This document shows positions 25,901 to 38,298 of a stretch of DNA of 64,000 nt, piece by piece (the stretch's first letter is position 1; each line of letters begins with the position of its first letter). Origin of the DNA: Volvox africanus (lineage: Eukaryota > Chlorophyta > Chlorophyceae > Chlamydomonadales > Volvocaceae); NCBI GenBank assembly GCA_030268105.1, contig BSDZ01000003.1:2976001-3040000 (forward strand), in the 5' to 3' direction. The notes below the pieces were generated by a model. It saw only the letters and a program-made list of their open reading frames with translations, did no database searches and was not told the DNA's origin. The position numbers and the translations under genes were made by a program.

Positions 25901-27612
25901 CGGCCCACGGTCTCTCAGTCCAGCCCCACCTGCCCACCAGGAAGCACCTGCCCAACACGCACGTATGCTGTCGGTTTCAACGTCTGTGGTCCTGACACCC
26001 CTCCACCCCTCCCATTCAGGTACCCACCTTCATACGTAGCCTGTTCTGCAACCGCATTATTGCCGCCGTCAGCACCAGGTCAATGACCCAGGCCGCCAGG
26101 CCGCCCGCACCGGCCACCAGGAATAACCTTGCGTCCACGCCACCAAGCAACACCCGGCCGTCACCCCCGCCACTTCCCCCGCTGCAGGCTTGGAGGCGCC
26201 CGACGGCAGCTGGCGCGCCTGTTGGCGCACCTGACGCCACACCAGGATTATTACCCTCCAAAATCGATGTAATCTGGCCAGCACTACAGCTAGGCAGGTA
26301 CCCGGTTACCGGCAGGGCCGGCCAGGTGTCCCCAGAGCTGTGTTGAAGAGGCTCGCATGAAGCCGGTGCGGTGGTGGGCGACGGTCGGGGCAGGTTGATC
26401 GCGGCGGCTGCAGCGTAGCCCAGCCACAACGCCGCAAAGGAGCAGGCGAAGCGCAGGAGCGCATGAAGGCAGGGCGGCGGGAAGAAGCGCCATGCATACA
26501 GCTGCGGAGGCCCGGGGGAACCGCACATCCCCAGGACAGGATGCCGTCCAATGGTGGTAGCGCCCGAGTTCAGAACAGGCTTGGACGTTAAAAGCCAAGA
26601 TGTCGAGGCTATTGATCCGTACCCTCTACCGCACAGTGCTCGCAGTAATCCCTCCCTTACCCGCGGCCTCGCTCTTTACGTGATGCGCGAGACCACGACC
26701 TGGGGGCAGTGCTCCCATATCAACTATAGTTACCCGTCAGGCTCCTTTACCACACCACCGCCCCTACGTCAGGCAGCACGGAGCCGCATCAGATTGCTCC
26801 CTGAATCAGCGGCGGGTAGGAGCAGAGCGCTATAAGCTGCACGACAGCCCTTTACCTCATGGGACCATAGCATGGTTAAGCACAACGTGTGCATTTTTAC
26901 AATTTGCTTGCACGTAAACCAATAATACTTGCATGTCCCCTAAAACACGTTGCGCTCCACCCACCCAGCCCCACACCCCTACGCACTCATAAACGGACCC
27001 ATGGGTCTCTTGACATTTCTCCAGCTTACCCGCGGAAGCGACAGCGTAGCGATCAGTACCTGCAGCATGATACCGTGGCACTGCAGGACCGTCTGCATGG
27101 TTCGAAAGCCCCGCGAGCGGCTGCCGTGCAGTACGGCGCAAAAGAGCGCGAGTGCCGTTATGCCCGCGTGCACTCGGCTCAGGCCCTGAAACGCAATTTC
27201 CTTCCGCGTGGATGGGCACCACTGTGAAAAGCGCAACCCGGCGAGAAGCGCAAGCGGCCAGGTGGCTGTTACCATCGTATACACAGGCAGCATCTGCAAA
27301 CATAACGAAGTAAAGATAACACGGAGAAGAAAATAAATAAATTGTTCCGGACGATGCGTTATAATTAATCTGGTGTTGCGGCGCATCATGCGCAGCGACG
27401 CAAGCGCTAGCCCTTACTAACAAGCTGCTGTCAAGCAATGATAGCCGCACGCTCTAATGACGCTTGCTGATTTGACGCACCTGTCTACCACATGGATTTG
27501 AAAACATTATGGCTAGGCATATTGGTAACGTTGTTGTAGCCAGGCGAGCCACTACGGCGGCCTGACCTTCACTTTCAGGCTCCCGAGGCTGAGGTATGCC
27601 TTCGTGGCGCAT
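15930..27612 (-). CDS. Very large multi-pass membrane protein of unknown function
   Basis: Not recognised. A phase-consistent C-terminal chain has exons 23169-23851, 22596-22895, 22082-22300, 19219-21791, 18351-18931, 17118-17985, 16569-16728 and 15930-16295 (about 1,915 residues). An N-terminal chain starts with MRHEGIPQP: 27481-27612, 27030-27293, 26028-26501 (290 residues). Exons linking 26028 to 23851 are unresolved; one candidate starts at 25192. So this may be one gene or two. The N-part has about five hydrophobic segments (e.g. TMVTATWPLALLAG, FLVAGAGGLAAWVIDLVL). The C-part has about six (e.g. TLVWIIHLAAVVLLVGF, LPLLLLMVSVALAAW) and ends KERREFLKSLG. Between them is a long Ser/Gly/Pro-rich region with an Asp/Glu run and short beta-like stretches (HVTVTFK, VDVRVVVKQHGSVVAEVERL). 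A transporter, channel or receptor is possible; no motif decides. Confidence 0.6.
16869..16941. repeat. Degenerate CCCTAAAA telomere-like repeats next to (TA)n
   Basis: Several CCCTA(A)AA-type units followed by an (AT)n run of about 20 bases lie inside intron 16729-17117 of the membrane protein gene. Read on the minus strand they are TTTTAGGG-like, the Chlamydomonas telomere type. Confidence 0.7.
19926..20045 (-). repeat. GAT/GAA trinucleotide tract coding an Asp/Glu run
   Basis: On the plus strand it reads (ATC/TTC)n; on the coding minus strand it gives about 40 consecutive Asp/Glu residues in the 2.6 kb exon of the membrane protein. The plus-strand isoleucine-rich frame over it is a shadow. 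Confidence 0.85.
21902..21934. repeat. (CAACAGT)n heptanucleotide repeat
   Basis: About four tandem copies lie in the intron 21792-22081 of the membrane protein gene. Confidence 0.85.
25021..25110. repeat. Nine copies of a 10-bp repeat (CGGCATTGGG)
   Basis: Nine head-to-tail decamers; the second has one substitution (CAGCATTGGG). It sits in the unresolved part of the membrane protein gene, just downstream (minus strand) of a candidate exon starting at 25192. On the minus strand it is open and would encode a ten-residue motif (CRPMPPNAAQ) every 30 bases. Confidence 0.9.
25553..25596. repeat. Four copies of a 10-bp repeat (GGGGCTAGAG)
   Basis: Short tandem array in the unresolved region of the membrane protein gene. 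It is preceded by GC-rich dyads at 25515-25550. Confidence 0.8.
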
Positions 27613-29231
27613 GACGATGAGCCAAACACAAAAAGATTAAAAAACATGGATACAAGCGTCCTTACATTTGGACGCCATGCAAAGTTCCTGAGGCAAGTGC
27701 CTCTTTGGCGCCCCTTGGACCATGACCGTAAAACAAGGGCATGACAGCCGGGAAAAGTTATGACAAGGCTCCATCACCTTGTTCTTTAACAAGCTTAGTT
27801 TTCGAATGCAGTCACCTATTAGCTTACCTGATCGGACTTGTCCAAACCACACAGACCGTCCCATGGGTCGGAAAGAGTCGCCCGTCGTTGCTAGCACTAA
27901 CGAGAATCGTTTATTGAAGACCTGCTAGATGGTGAATATCAATGAATCTTTACGTCATTCGCTATGGCTCTCAGTGGCAGCTGTATTGCGTAGCGCATTT
28001 CTGGTGTTACAAAGAGCCGACGGCTTTTCCTGTGTCACCCGGAGATTTTTGGGAAGGAACTGTGCGCGTAGCCGTGTCAGATCTCTTAGCCCATCCGCAC
28101 TGTCAGAAAATGGACTAAGTCATTTTCCTCTTTTCCAACCGCCTGCATGTTGCGGGCGGTTGGATGGTCGGTCCGGTTCCTGTTGATTTGCGGAATGTTT
28201 TCAGCATTACAGTATACGCCGTTCAACCCCCCGGCGTCCGTACTTCTTTGTCCATAGATTCGCTTGTCGTTCCCTGGCTGTATTCGCCGCCCGGTGGAGC
28301 ACCTCTGCCTCCAAGGGAGCCGCCGCCATGGACCCCCCCCTTCCTCCCCGTTTGCCGCGCAGGAAGCAGCATGTCCGGGCCCGAGCTCTATCGCCTCCCA
28401 ACAGGGTTGGCCACCCTGCTGCTGCTGCCGTACTGAGCAGAAATTCGCCAATACCAACAGCCCTTACAAAACATAAATGAGTCCCGGCTACTTTGGAAGA
28501 TGCGCAAAAATTACTACAGCCCTCTGTGCGCCACGGACATGATAAATTATGCTATATTGCGCCATATCAGTCAATATGGTCCAGCAGGCAGGCAGGTAAG
28601 ATATGAGGAGCTTTCTACGTGTTGGTCGCCGCGAGTGGTGGCCAGACGTCAGCATCGGACGTGGGCATCAGACGTCAGCATCCTGTGCTCTTGCCTACGT
28701 GGATAGCAGCTATTCCTCAGCACAGCAGCGATTACCCGGGCGCTGTCACCCAACATGCCCCCATCAAGAGCAAGAAGGAAGTGAAGCACATCCTGACATC
28801 CTGATTCCGAGACCGTGCAGGGGATTGACATCCCTGGAGCCTGTCTCCAGGCTGCAGCCTCAGGACCATCCAGGCATGACACATGAAGAGTCCATTGCCA
28901 CGTCATGCGAGGGTTCATGCGAGGGTTCCAAACGTTCTGCCCAACGGTAAGACATACAATCCCGTCGATCATAAGCCCCGTATATCCCACAGATATGCAG
29001 CTGATCGACAGATATGTACGTTTTAAAACACAACGACCCCATGGGACAAAAACGCAACACTAAAATGCAACAATCAATTGAGATTGCGGGAAATAACCCG
29101 GATATATGTATGCCCGTATATATATAGCACACGGCTACTTTCATGGTCTTGTCGTAATATATAGGCGGACGTAAACGCCGGTACCGTGACCTGTGCGACG
29201 GCACGACGCCCTGAAAGCGCCTCACGTGGTA
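27613..29231. other. Intergenic region, membrane protein 5' / GT49 3' side
   Basis: Both neighbours are on the minus strand, so this holds the promoter of the membrane protein gene and the GT49 3' flank. Short direct repeats occur at 28644-28682 (GACGTCAGCATC twice) and 28906-28929 (TGCGAGGGTTC twice). No coding exon was recognised in 28000-28500, although both strands are open. Confidence 0.35.
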
Positions 29232-32200
29232 TCAAGGCCTCACAGCAACCAGCATGCAGACGTCCCCCTTCGTAACGCACAGCCTCAGCAGCCATCGCAA
29301 TGATGCTGTAAGACATATCGTGCTGAAATGACGAGCCGTCTTCCATGGGGTCGCAGTGTCAATCTCGTGGAGGTGGAGGTGGTGGTTCAAAGACCGGCAA
29401 AGAGGTGTACTGTATCCAGATGCCATCCTACCAGACGACGTGCACCACACCTTTGCTGGGTCAGGTACTCGCTGTAATGTTTTGCCACCACGACAACACA
29501 GCGCGACAGTGCTCCGTGGCTTTGTCGGTCAACAGCTCGTACTTACCCTGACTCATGAGCTTTAGCGACTCCTCGTACGTGGAAACACTGTGTATCAAAT
29601 TTGCCATCCGAGCCGGCACCCAGGATCCATTGAGTATTTGGACTGACTGCGCAGATGGCATGAGTGGGACATGAGAGGACGCAGCGGGAAGGGCGGCATG
29701 GGTGGGACAAGAGGGGAGGGCCGAGGCATGCAAACTGTGAAATGACCACCCCGCGCAACCCGTTCCAACTTTTCGGGAGTAGAAGTACAAGGAGCAAGGA
29801 GTGAGCTTAGAAACCAGACGGGAATACCAGACAGCCATCTAGTTGTAGCAGCAGCAGCAACCTAGCCCCTCTCCTAGAGGTCGAGCTCCAACAGATGACG
29901 ACTCATGCTGTGTGCACAACTGCACAAGGCTGACACCGTCTCTGCGTGCGCACCTTATCAAGAGGCGTTGGTATGTTGGAGTGATGCTTCAGCCATTTGT
30001 AGCTGGCCATGGAGGGCGTGTGGGCCTGGTGCACCATCCACACGTCTGGTAATACCCGGAACTTGAACCCGATGGAGGCCACATAGGCGATGTTCACAAT
30101 TTTGTCTTTATAGTAACCCCTGCACGAGCATGAGACGCGTTGTTACAGGATGAATCCCACCAGGATATGGCCCCACTTAGGCCCTAATGCAGCAACTTGT
30201 GTACAAGCCACACGGACATGAGAAAAGGAGTACATAGTTTAGCTATATCTCAGAAAACCAATACGAGCTAATAGAGTAGATCCAAAGCTTGTTCAAAAAC
30301 TGTTACTCCTTAGTGTTAAATTATAATAAGAATGGTAGTAAGATTCAAAAACATGTTCAGCATACAAATTGCGGAAAGTGGTTATATCCAAGCGAAGTTA
30401 AAACAAAAATGTTTACGTGCTGTTTATGCATTCATCCCCGCTTTCAATATCATTCTTTGCTGCTACATCCCTACTAAGAGTTACAGCACCGTGAGTGGTG
30501 GTGCAATGTGCACAATTTTCTGAAAAAATTTTTTAAATCCACATTTTTAAAGAAAAATCCTTTCAGGAACTTGACTTCCTCCCTTTACCTTTTTATTGAT
30601 AAAACATTAAATTTTATACATTTAGTTTTTCTCTGACCAAAGTGATTCCTCCTCCTTGGCGGAGGAGTAATAGAAGATCACTTACGTTCATCTGCATTCC
30701 AAATTGCTGATGGCGTTATGCTGCATCACGTGGCACGGCATATATTCCAAAGCCAACGCTATGTATTAAATCTATACGTATAACTGCTGGATCAGTTAAA
30801 ACCTGGGCAGCGGCAAAAGCATAGTATTTATAACCGCAGGCGGTAATCGGCTGATGATGCCCACTTGTAGCTAAGTATGGCAGAACATTGGTTTGACTTC
30901 CTGGTGGTAGGTTTTCCTTTAGCCAACCACCACCCCTTGCTGGCCTCAAATAAACATTTTGGATTTGGAACCCTGGCACGCTTCTCCTGCTGTAGTCCGA
31001 ATGCCGTGCCATGTGATTATTGTACGAATAACACACACACTACCTCCCGTCTCTCCACCCAGCGTCAGAAATTGCAGTTTCGTGCGCCAAGTCCAGATTG
31101 GACGCGCCCATGTGATAGCTGACTGTGCTGTTGCTCCGAGACCATGCACCGTCCAAACAATATACAACTTTCTTTCAGCGGACGACCTGCTGGACGTACC
31201 TAAATCGCGAGTCGTAAGGTATCAAGACCTTTCTGCACAAAGGGGGGGGCCGATACCATAAGAAGTGAGGTTAGATGCATGTTGCAAAAGCAGAGATCCG
31301 ATCACAAATGGATGCTTCCAAGTGTGTCACATGCTACCTCAGGTGGGGTCTGCTTCCTTTCCGCCGGTCTACCTACCTCGTGCCACTTCATCAGCCATTT
31401 ACAATGCACAGGTGCTGCTGACTGAGGGATACCCTTCCGTGTCCTTGCTGTCATGTCAGATGCACCAATCGTGTTGCTTGCTGCACAGCCCTACTGGACA
31501 ATCATTGCGACTCTGCCCCACGCTGAAGCGCACAAGCTACATAAATACCTAGACATTCGGCTTAGCGATGCAAAACTCGCCTGGCAACGATGAAGAATGG
31601 TTCGTAGCCAGTTTGGTAGGTGACATTGTAATCGTTGCTTGTCTGGCTCCAAGTCTCATAGTTAGTGGGGCCATGCCCGAGCGTAAAGCCGTACATACCA
31701 TAGGGGTACACATCGCCCCGCTTGTGCCACATGTCCAGCAGCTTGGCCTTGGGGTTGTGGCCGCCTGCGGCGCCCAACACCACGGGGTGCCCAGCACGGC
31801 CAGGGCGGGGCGGGGCACACACACCTTGGTGATGAAGCATAGCGGCTTCTTTCGTGGCATTACGGAAGCCTAGCTAGGCAAACATTCCCCGTACCTGCCA
31901 AGTTCCTTCCGACCCCTGCCCGACTCGGACCGCTCCCCCCAGGAGAGCTGGACGGTCACAAAGAGGCATACGATGGACATCGTGCCAAGACATACCTACC
32001 TGCCACCGCTTCCTCAGCAAGTGATACACGCTCTGGGATCGACCGCGTGTCATTCGTATCGAAGATGGGTATGACCCAAACCATGTGGTCCTGCATGGCC
32101 CAACGCTCCATCATCACCACCCTGCCCCAGAAGCGCATGAGAGGAGTATGCGCGCGTTAAACCGCATTGTGCAACTACCGTAGCCCCTATGCGATGCTCA

Positions 32201-33926
32201 AAACAATCGAATCAGATAAGCCTCAGGAGGATATAGTACCATGGCACACAGCGACCAGAATACTGATTGGAGATGCCCCAGCGAGCCCGAACCCTATGTT
32301 AGTTCAAGCCCGAAACCTGTGTTAGCTGGAAGCCCTAAGTCCAGGGGTGCGAGTACATACATCTACCGCCTGCCTTCTGTGCACCTGCGCCCGGCGATCA
32401 GGGCCTGTTAGCCGACAGGCTAGACGAGGCCGTAGACAAGATAAGTACAGGCCGCATTGGAGGGATTCCGCGATCTCGCCTACAGGGACTATTACATAGG
32501 AACTAAAAAGGTTATAAACCTGAATGGGCCTCCGCGCAAGGGAGGACGCCCATCATGAACCCCACCTCTGGCGATTGTTAGCCTGATCGGCAACCTCACA
32601 CCGCGAAAAGGACGTGCACCGATGCATGCAGACAAAGCCAGCTTGTCTGTGGACAGCAAATGAATGTGGACACCCACAACACCCCACCCACCTGCTGGCG
32701 TTCATGAGCACCTTTGCGGCCAGTCCCCAGTTGAACAGCATATCCGCATCCACCATGGCCACCAGGGGTGTGGTCGTCATGAGCATAGCCGTATTGCGCA
32801 GGATGTTGAGCGGCATTAGGGTGGCCATGATATCATTCGCCACCAGCTCGTAAACGAGGACAATGCGCAATGTGCATGTATGCGGATGGCTGCTGCCGTC
32901 AGCTGATGAGTCATTGGCGGGCGACTCAAAGGTCCTATAGAACCGGTCCACAGTGTCCGTTGCGATAGCAAGCGTGGCGGATTGAGCTGCAGTCAAATTG
33001 TACCCTGATTGCGGTTTGTGTCCTGGGGCTGGTGGGGTCGCCGGCGCGACTATGATCGGAACCCATACTGCGACCGCGATCAGCCCGCCTCGATAACCAC
33101 GGCACTGCCGCTCCAACGACTGCAGGCAGATTACCACGGTGGTGATGGAAAGAGTGAGTGGCCTTATCCAAGGTGAAGGTCTGCTCTGGAGGCCTCTTCT
33201 GTGTGGGAGAGTGAGGCGCTACCAGCTGGGGTATGTCTCCCGTGCCCCGGTTATTTTGCTCAACCCGTTGCGCTCTTCCGAAGTAGTGCCCTTGATGGTC
33301 CCGGACAGAACAGTGTGGGGGCGAATCCATCCAGTTGGGGAAAATCCCTAAGAAAGATCCACAATACCAACTTGTCATAACGAAGGCGTATACTAAGCAG
33401 CACGCGGAACAAACAGCACCAACCGAAACCAGGGATGAGTTGTGCCCGGTCGACTTTCCAAGAACTCGAGGCCTGGCAACCCTCTCCGTTACACGGCTTA
33501 GACAGTACGGTAGGACAGTACGGTTTCCGGCTTACCTTAAGCCGATCCAGATCAGAATGGGTGAAGATACTAAGGGCCAGTCGATGCCTGTGCTTGCTCC
33601 ACCAAATACGATGCATACGCAAGCTGTGAACGGCCCGAGGTTTGTCATTATCACCATATCAAATTTCCTATCAACTTTTCTGTATCTGGCCACTAACAAG
33701 AAGCGATATACCTGCGACTTGGTATGCCTCGCAGGTACGCTTCCATCGTCATAGGGTCTGGGCTGTATTGGGCGTGGTAACAAGATAACAACGCGTTCGC
33801 TGCAGCATCCGGGTTGTTTCCATGAACTAGAGATCCAATTACGCTTGCGATATTGGTCGTGGGGAAAACTGGATACAGCAATATTCGGAAGAGCAACAGC
33901 AATATGCCACCTTGCGCTCGAACCAT
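29232..33926 (-). CDS. LARGE-like glycosyltransferase (GT49 family)
   Basis: Probably a Golgi type II membrane glycosyltransferase. Exons: 33739-33926, 33536-33623, 32692-33119, 32000-32121, 31581-31764, 31200-31232, 29954-30119, then less surely 29547-29838 and 29232-29455; phases agree, about 574 residues. The start at 33926 is followed by a hydrophobic anchor (GGILLLLFRILLYPVF). Family landmarks in order: LNILRNTAMLMTTTPLV, the metal-binding DAD (residues 216-218) in VAMVDADMLFNWG, VWVIPIFDT, TLGHGPTNYETW, YQTGYEPFFIVARK, PYDSRFRGYYKDK and FRVLPDVWMVHQAH. These match LARGE/B4GAT1 acceptor-domain blocks as I remember them. The intron 31233-31580 has a GC donor. The exon 29547-29838 may contain a further intron, and the true C-terminus is not certain. 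Acceptor sugar unknown. Confidence 0.78.
30230..30680. other. AT-rich, organelle-like insert within GT49 intron
   Basis: Inside intron 30120-31199. The base composition drops sharply compared with the exons around it. It contains an open stretch at about 30289-30475 (plus strand, e.g. LNYNKNGSKIQKHVQHTNCG) that has AT-rich codons, and a perfect-looking GC hairpin CCTCCTCCTTGGCGGAGGAG near 30649-30668, similar to palindromes common in volvocine organelle DNA. The source was not identified. Confidence 0.4.
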
Positions 33927-36900
33927 CGTTCCTCCCAGGATGTCAATTATGGATTTTCATAGTCCGTAGATCTGCATACGTAGTAAATATATGTAGTAAA
34001 TATAATCTATATTAGCAATCACACTTCAATCATAAATGTAAACACTAGATTAGTAAAAGTCATTCACTTCCAAATAACTTGGTAGATATGTAAAATGCAA
34101 TGGTAAATCGCTTTCTGATGGGAAGTGCATGCATATTGCTTTATCCTTGCATGTCGCAGACCAATGCCAGCTTAGCAGTTTCTGAAATGACGTCGGGTCA
34201 AAAAGTATTTTACCCATTCCCTCTGCTTAGGTAATGCGTAGGCGCATTTTTATTCCGCTTTGGTCCATTCTGGACAATTGATGGGGTGATCGTACCATAA
34301 GCAAACACAAAATAGAAAAGGGATGTGGTGGGGCAGATCCTACTATGCTTCAAGCTTTGCCATTGGAAAACCAACTACGTCTTGCCCGAATTATCCGTAG
34401 CATCCGCTTCAGGCAGGACTTAACTTTGTTTTAGTACCACATTTCCTTCGTCATCTTTTGCTGAGACTTGTTCTCTTCATCTTAGTTTTAAAGTTATCAC
34501 CCTCTCAATGTCTTGGGCTCGACCTCGTGGCCCTTTGAGCTGGCTCGTCGGGGCCTTATAGAGAATTAACTTCCTATTATACGACGACTTGACAGCGATT
34601 TAAGATATCGAAAAAATATTCCATTTACTTTTCTAAATAAAAACCATACTTGTAGACATCCATGGGGCTACCGCTATACCTGCTCTCCTGGCCCAGAGAG
34701 TTACGGTGGTTGTGAGGGTCGGGGGGTTTGCTGCCCCACTTTCCCGCACTGCCCCCATCTTGACAGACATGCCTCAGAGATATTTGGGACGTTGACAGAA
34801 ATGTGCGCATAGGCATAGACCCGATAATCAATGTTCAGAGATATGAAGATAAAAACAGCATGGCAAAAAAGCGGCAAGCTGATGTGAGGTCATGACATGC
34901 CAAAACCCCTAGCACCCACTGCATACAGATTTTGTCAGAGTAGGTAGTGGTAGCTATCCCCGTGCCATCTTACAATCTTTTCTGTGGTGAAATCAATAAA
35001 GCATGCTAAGGTGCGCTGCACCTAGTTCCATCAAAAACAGGGGTTTTAATTGGGACTACAAAGCATCTTCCACCACCACATCCTCCAGTCATATGCACAA
35101 TCCCCATTTGTTCCACTTCTCGATGCCCCTCTCATGGCTCCTACATCCCCTTCCCTAGCCATCTGCATCCGGCTCGCCTCTATCTTGACTGGTGAGGGTC
35201 CTTGCATGAGGAGGCTCCACTATTGCGCTTTTTAAGGCAGCCTGATGATATCCCCCCGCCCCTTTCACCAAATCTGCATATCGTCGTTGCCAAATCTAGA
35301 TACTGGGGGGCCCCGTCTTCCTCGCATCTACATATGGGATGATCATCATCTAGATACTGAAGGGATCCCCATCACCACATGTGGATACTGTCCCAACTGC
35401 ATACATCTAGCTAGCTATATACTTTAGACCCTCCCTTTATTATTTGCCACATGATATTGCCGAGCATCTCACAATAGATATTTCAGACTCACTCCTTCAC
35501 TGCATCTAGAACCTTTCTAAGTGGCATCTGGAAATGGTTTTCAGAGTTGTCACTAGCTAGTATTCAGTTTTGGGACACACCTGGGGTTTCCTACTATTAT
35601 GCCTACTGCTGCCTACTAATTTCAAGATTGAGACATGCCTGATGAGACGCATCCTGTACGTACATGTGTACCCTGTAGAACAACTTGCTGCTGTGTATTT
35701 TGAGTGGACAACTGAACTGTAAGATAATCTGTTGACCGCCCATCCCGAGTGCGGCTAGAAATATTAGTATTACATTAGTATTAAATAAATAAGGGAGCTG
35801 AGTGTTGTATCTCCGTGTTAATATCCGCCAAACTGTTTGGGCCCGATCGGAAGATGTCCAGTTCCCTGATTATCCTGGATGTTAGCCTTAGATACTACCC
35901 AGGATACTACACTGAGGCGCCTCCAGTGCAGGAAATCTAGATCGATATCCTTTTGTGTTTTGATCCTCTTAGCCACATTTGGCTATCCAGAAGGCACATC
36001 TAGATATGAAAGACTACCTTTTTCTAGATCTGAAAGCCACATGTAGATATCCTGCAAGCCGCATTTAGATACCCAGACCACCCCAACCCCTTAACCCTGC
36101 CACTCGCACACAGATATCCAGCCCCCCCCTTTGACGCTCAGTGGAATGGATGCGTGCCTAGTGACGGAATATTACTCAGCGAGCGATCAACACTGGCGGC
36201 GTGCGATTTCACTTGCATGTTGGGACCTCGTTTGTCGAAGAAAGATGGAGCATACATCAAAACTAAAGAAATACGTAATACTCGCACGCAAGTCGCAATT
36301 TTTATTTCCCTACAATTGTGAAAGGGATAGCAACCTATCGCAGAACGTATGAAAGAGCGAAATCCATCGGCATGGTTAGGGATAGGAAGGGTTAGGAGGA
36401 AAAACGCCGTGTCCCTCTCTATCTCCTGGGCAACAATCTTACCTTGGATTTTAGGGTTTTATGTAATACTTTCTCGTCCCTTCAGCCGTCCTCATGGACA
36501 CGTTCAACGCATACGGTGATAATGAATGTGGAGCCGCATCTGGAAAATCGTGCATGACGACAGCTCTCTTCCGTGCCTATCTGTTTCATGTGGTGCGAGT
36601 TTCCACACCGGCGAGCACCCCATGGACACACACAGTTTAAGGCAAATCGAAAAACAAAGGCAACAAAGATTCGACCATTCGTTTGCCATGACGAAATGAC
36701 GGGGGACGCTTAGACTTGGATTTGTCGTGCATGCATGGCTTCACAATAGTTACCTAACTTTGTTGACCCTCCCTGTTTTAACCCTCTCCCTTTTCTCAAT
36801 CAAGCTACCGTCAGGGACCTACATCCATAGCTTGCACAGGATTTGCATTTGTAGTGCATATCACATCGTCGTACAAGTGGCGCTTTTGCGCTCGTCGTAC

Positions 36901-38298
36901 GATTTTTGCGCTCACTCACATACCAACCCACTGACCCTGGCAGGTTAATACTGCATGACCGACCCAACCTATTCACCAATCTCCGTGTGAAATCTGCAAG
37001 TGGAATCCCACCTGGGCCTTACTAGAGCAAATACTGCCATCGGGTTCTCATGCAAGTAACTGAAGCTATAGCCAGGTAATTCAGAGAGGCTCCAACCAGC
37101 TGCTAGTCATGGGGGGCGGACGTCGAACACAATGTATCCTCGTGCTGATACTGATTAAAGGAGAACTAACAGAGAGTGTAAAATGATGGCTGACGACGTC
37201 CAAAGTAGGAAAAGTGGAAACGAGCTCTGATGTAAACTAGGTAGTCGCCAAAGCCGCGAATTAAAGCAGTAAAAAGAGGAAGAGAAGCCGTAATTATGTA
37301 TACTATCGGCCGTATTGCTGGCGGCGAAGTGGAAAACGTGCTGACTCCCAGGCGAAGCTGACCTGACAGCTGGCGCTGGCGCTGTCATGCGAGTGCTCCC
37401 CCCGACCCACCTGTAAAGCGAACCTACACGCGCCTGAACCCAACCAACCCATCCACCCGAACCGGCCAGCTCGAAGCAAGCGCGCGCGTACCAACCAAGC
37501 CGAGCGCGGTTCTCGCGAACCCAGTCATCTGGGAACACGGTGGCGGCCGCGGCCAAAAAAGCAAAGGGCGTGCACACGAGGGGGGGGGACTAAAATTGGA
37601 CCCGACTACGAGGTGGGGTCCGGGGCGGGTCTCTGCGCTGCATCATCACCACCAAGGCCACGGGCGTCCCAAGGCCATCACCATATTTCATACCATCGGA
37701 ACTGATTGCCGCCGTGTTTCTACTTCGATGTAGGAAGGACAGCAGCCCCATCATCACCCATCACGTCCTTGCTTCCACAACGTACAACGCGGCCGGAATA
37801 GCACTCAGCCACCAGCTAGCTGATGAGCCTGCTCTCTTGTTCACTCGCCCTAGTTCCAACTTCCCCAATATGGCCACACCCACCAACTGACTAGGCATTC
37901 CCTCTACCCCTTGACCAGTCTTGCCCCCAATGCGCTAACAACCCAGGTCAAATCATCTGGTATTGGGTCTCCTATCGAACCAGGCCGCTCAAAAACACCG
38001 CTACCGATGGCGACTATTGGCTTCTCACACCCATGTACCCTCCCTCCCTCCCTCCCTCCCTCCCGCAAGGGCGACCCTGGCCGTCCTCACATTCCAATAA
38101 CTGGCCAGACTATCCACCTGACCCACCTGCGCTCCACATCCCTCAGCTCCCGCGGCGTCAAGCTTTAAGGCCTCCCAACCCCCCTCGTTTTGCCAGCATA
38201 CGTTGTGAGTGCTCCTATCCGTTGTCTACCCCCCTTCTGCCCCTATCCTGAGCCCCCTCGCTGCGCACCCATCTCTGTACAGCCTCCCGTCACAGTGA
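33927..38298. other. 4.4 kb gene-free region
   Basis: It lies between the GT49 start and the rhomboid stop, both on the minus strand. 33950-34650 and 35740-35830 are AT-rich. 35280-36120 holds a decayed repeat, and 38040-38065 a (CCCT)n run. 37150-37600 has open frames on the minus strand without recognisable similarity. No gene could be supported. Confidence 0.4.
35280..36120. repeat. Decayed interspersed repeat with ATCTAGATA-like core
   Basis: Variants of (C)ATCTAGATAC/T recur at about 35297, 35349, 35404, 35507, 35932, 35997, 36026, 36048 and 36065, at irregular spacing of roughly 20 to 400 bases. They look like diverged copies of one short repeat. Confidence 0.5.

Noticed and set aside
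36133..36148. GACGCTCAGTGGAA resembling a cloning-vector segment
   Set aside because: Only about 14 bases match from memory and the flanks differ, so chance is the simpler explanation.
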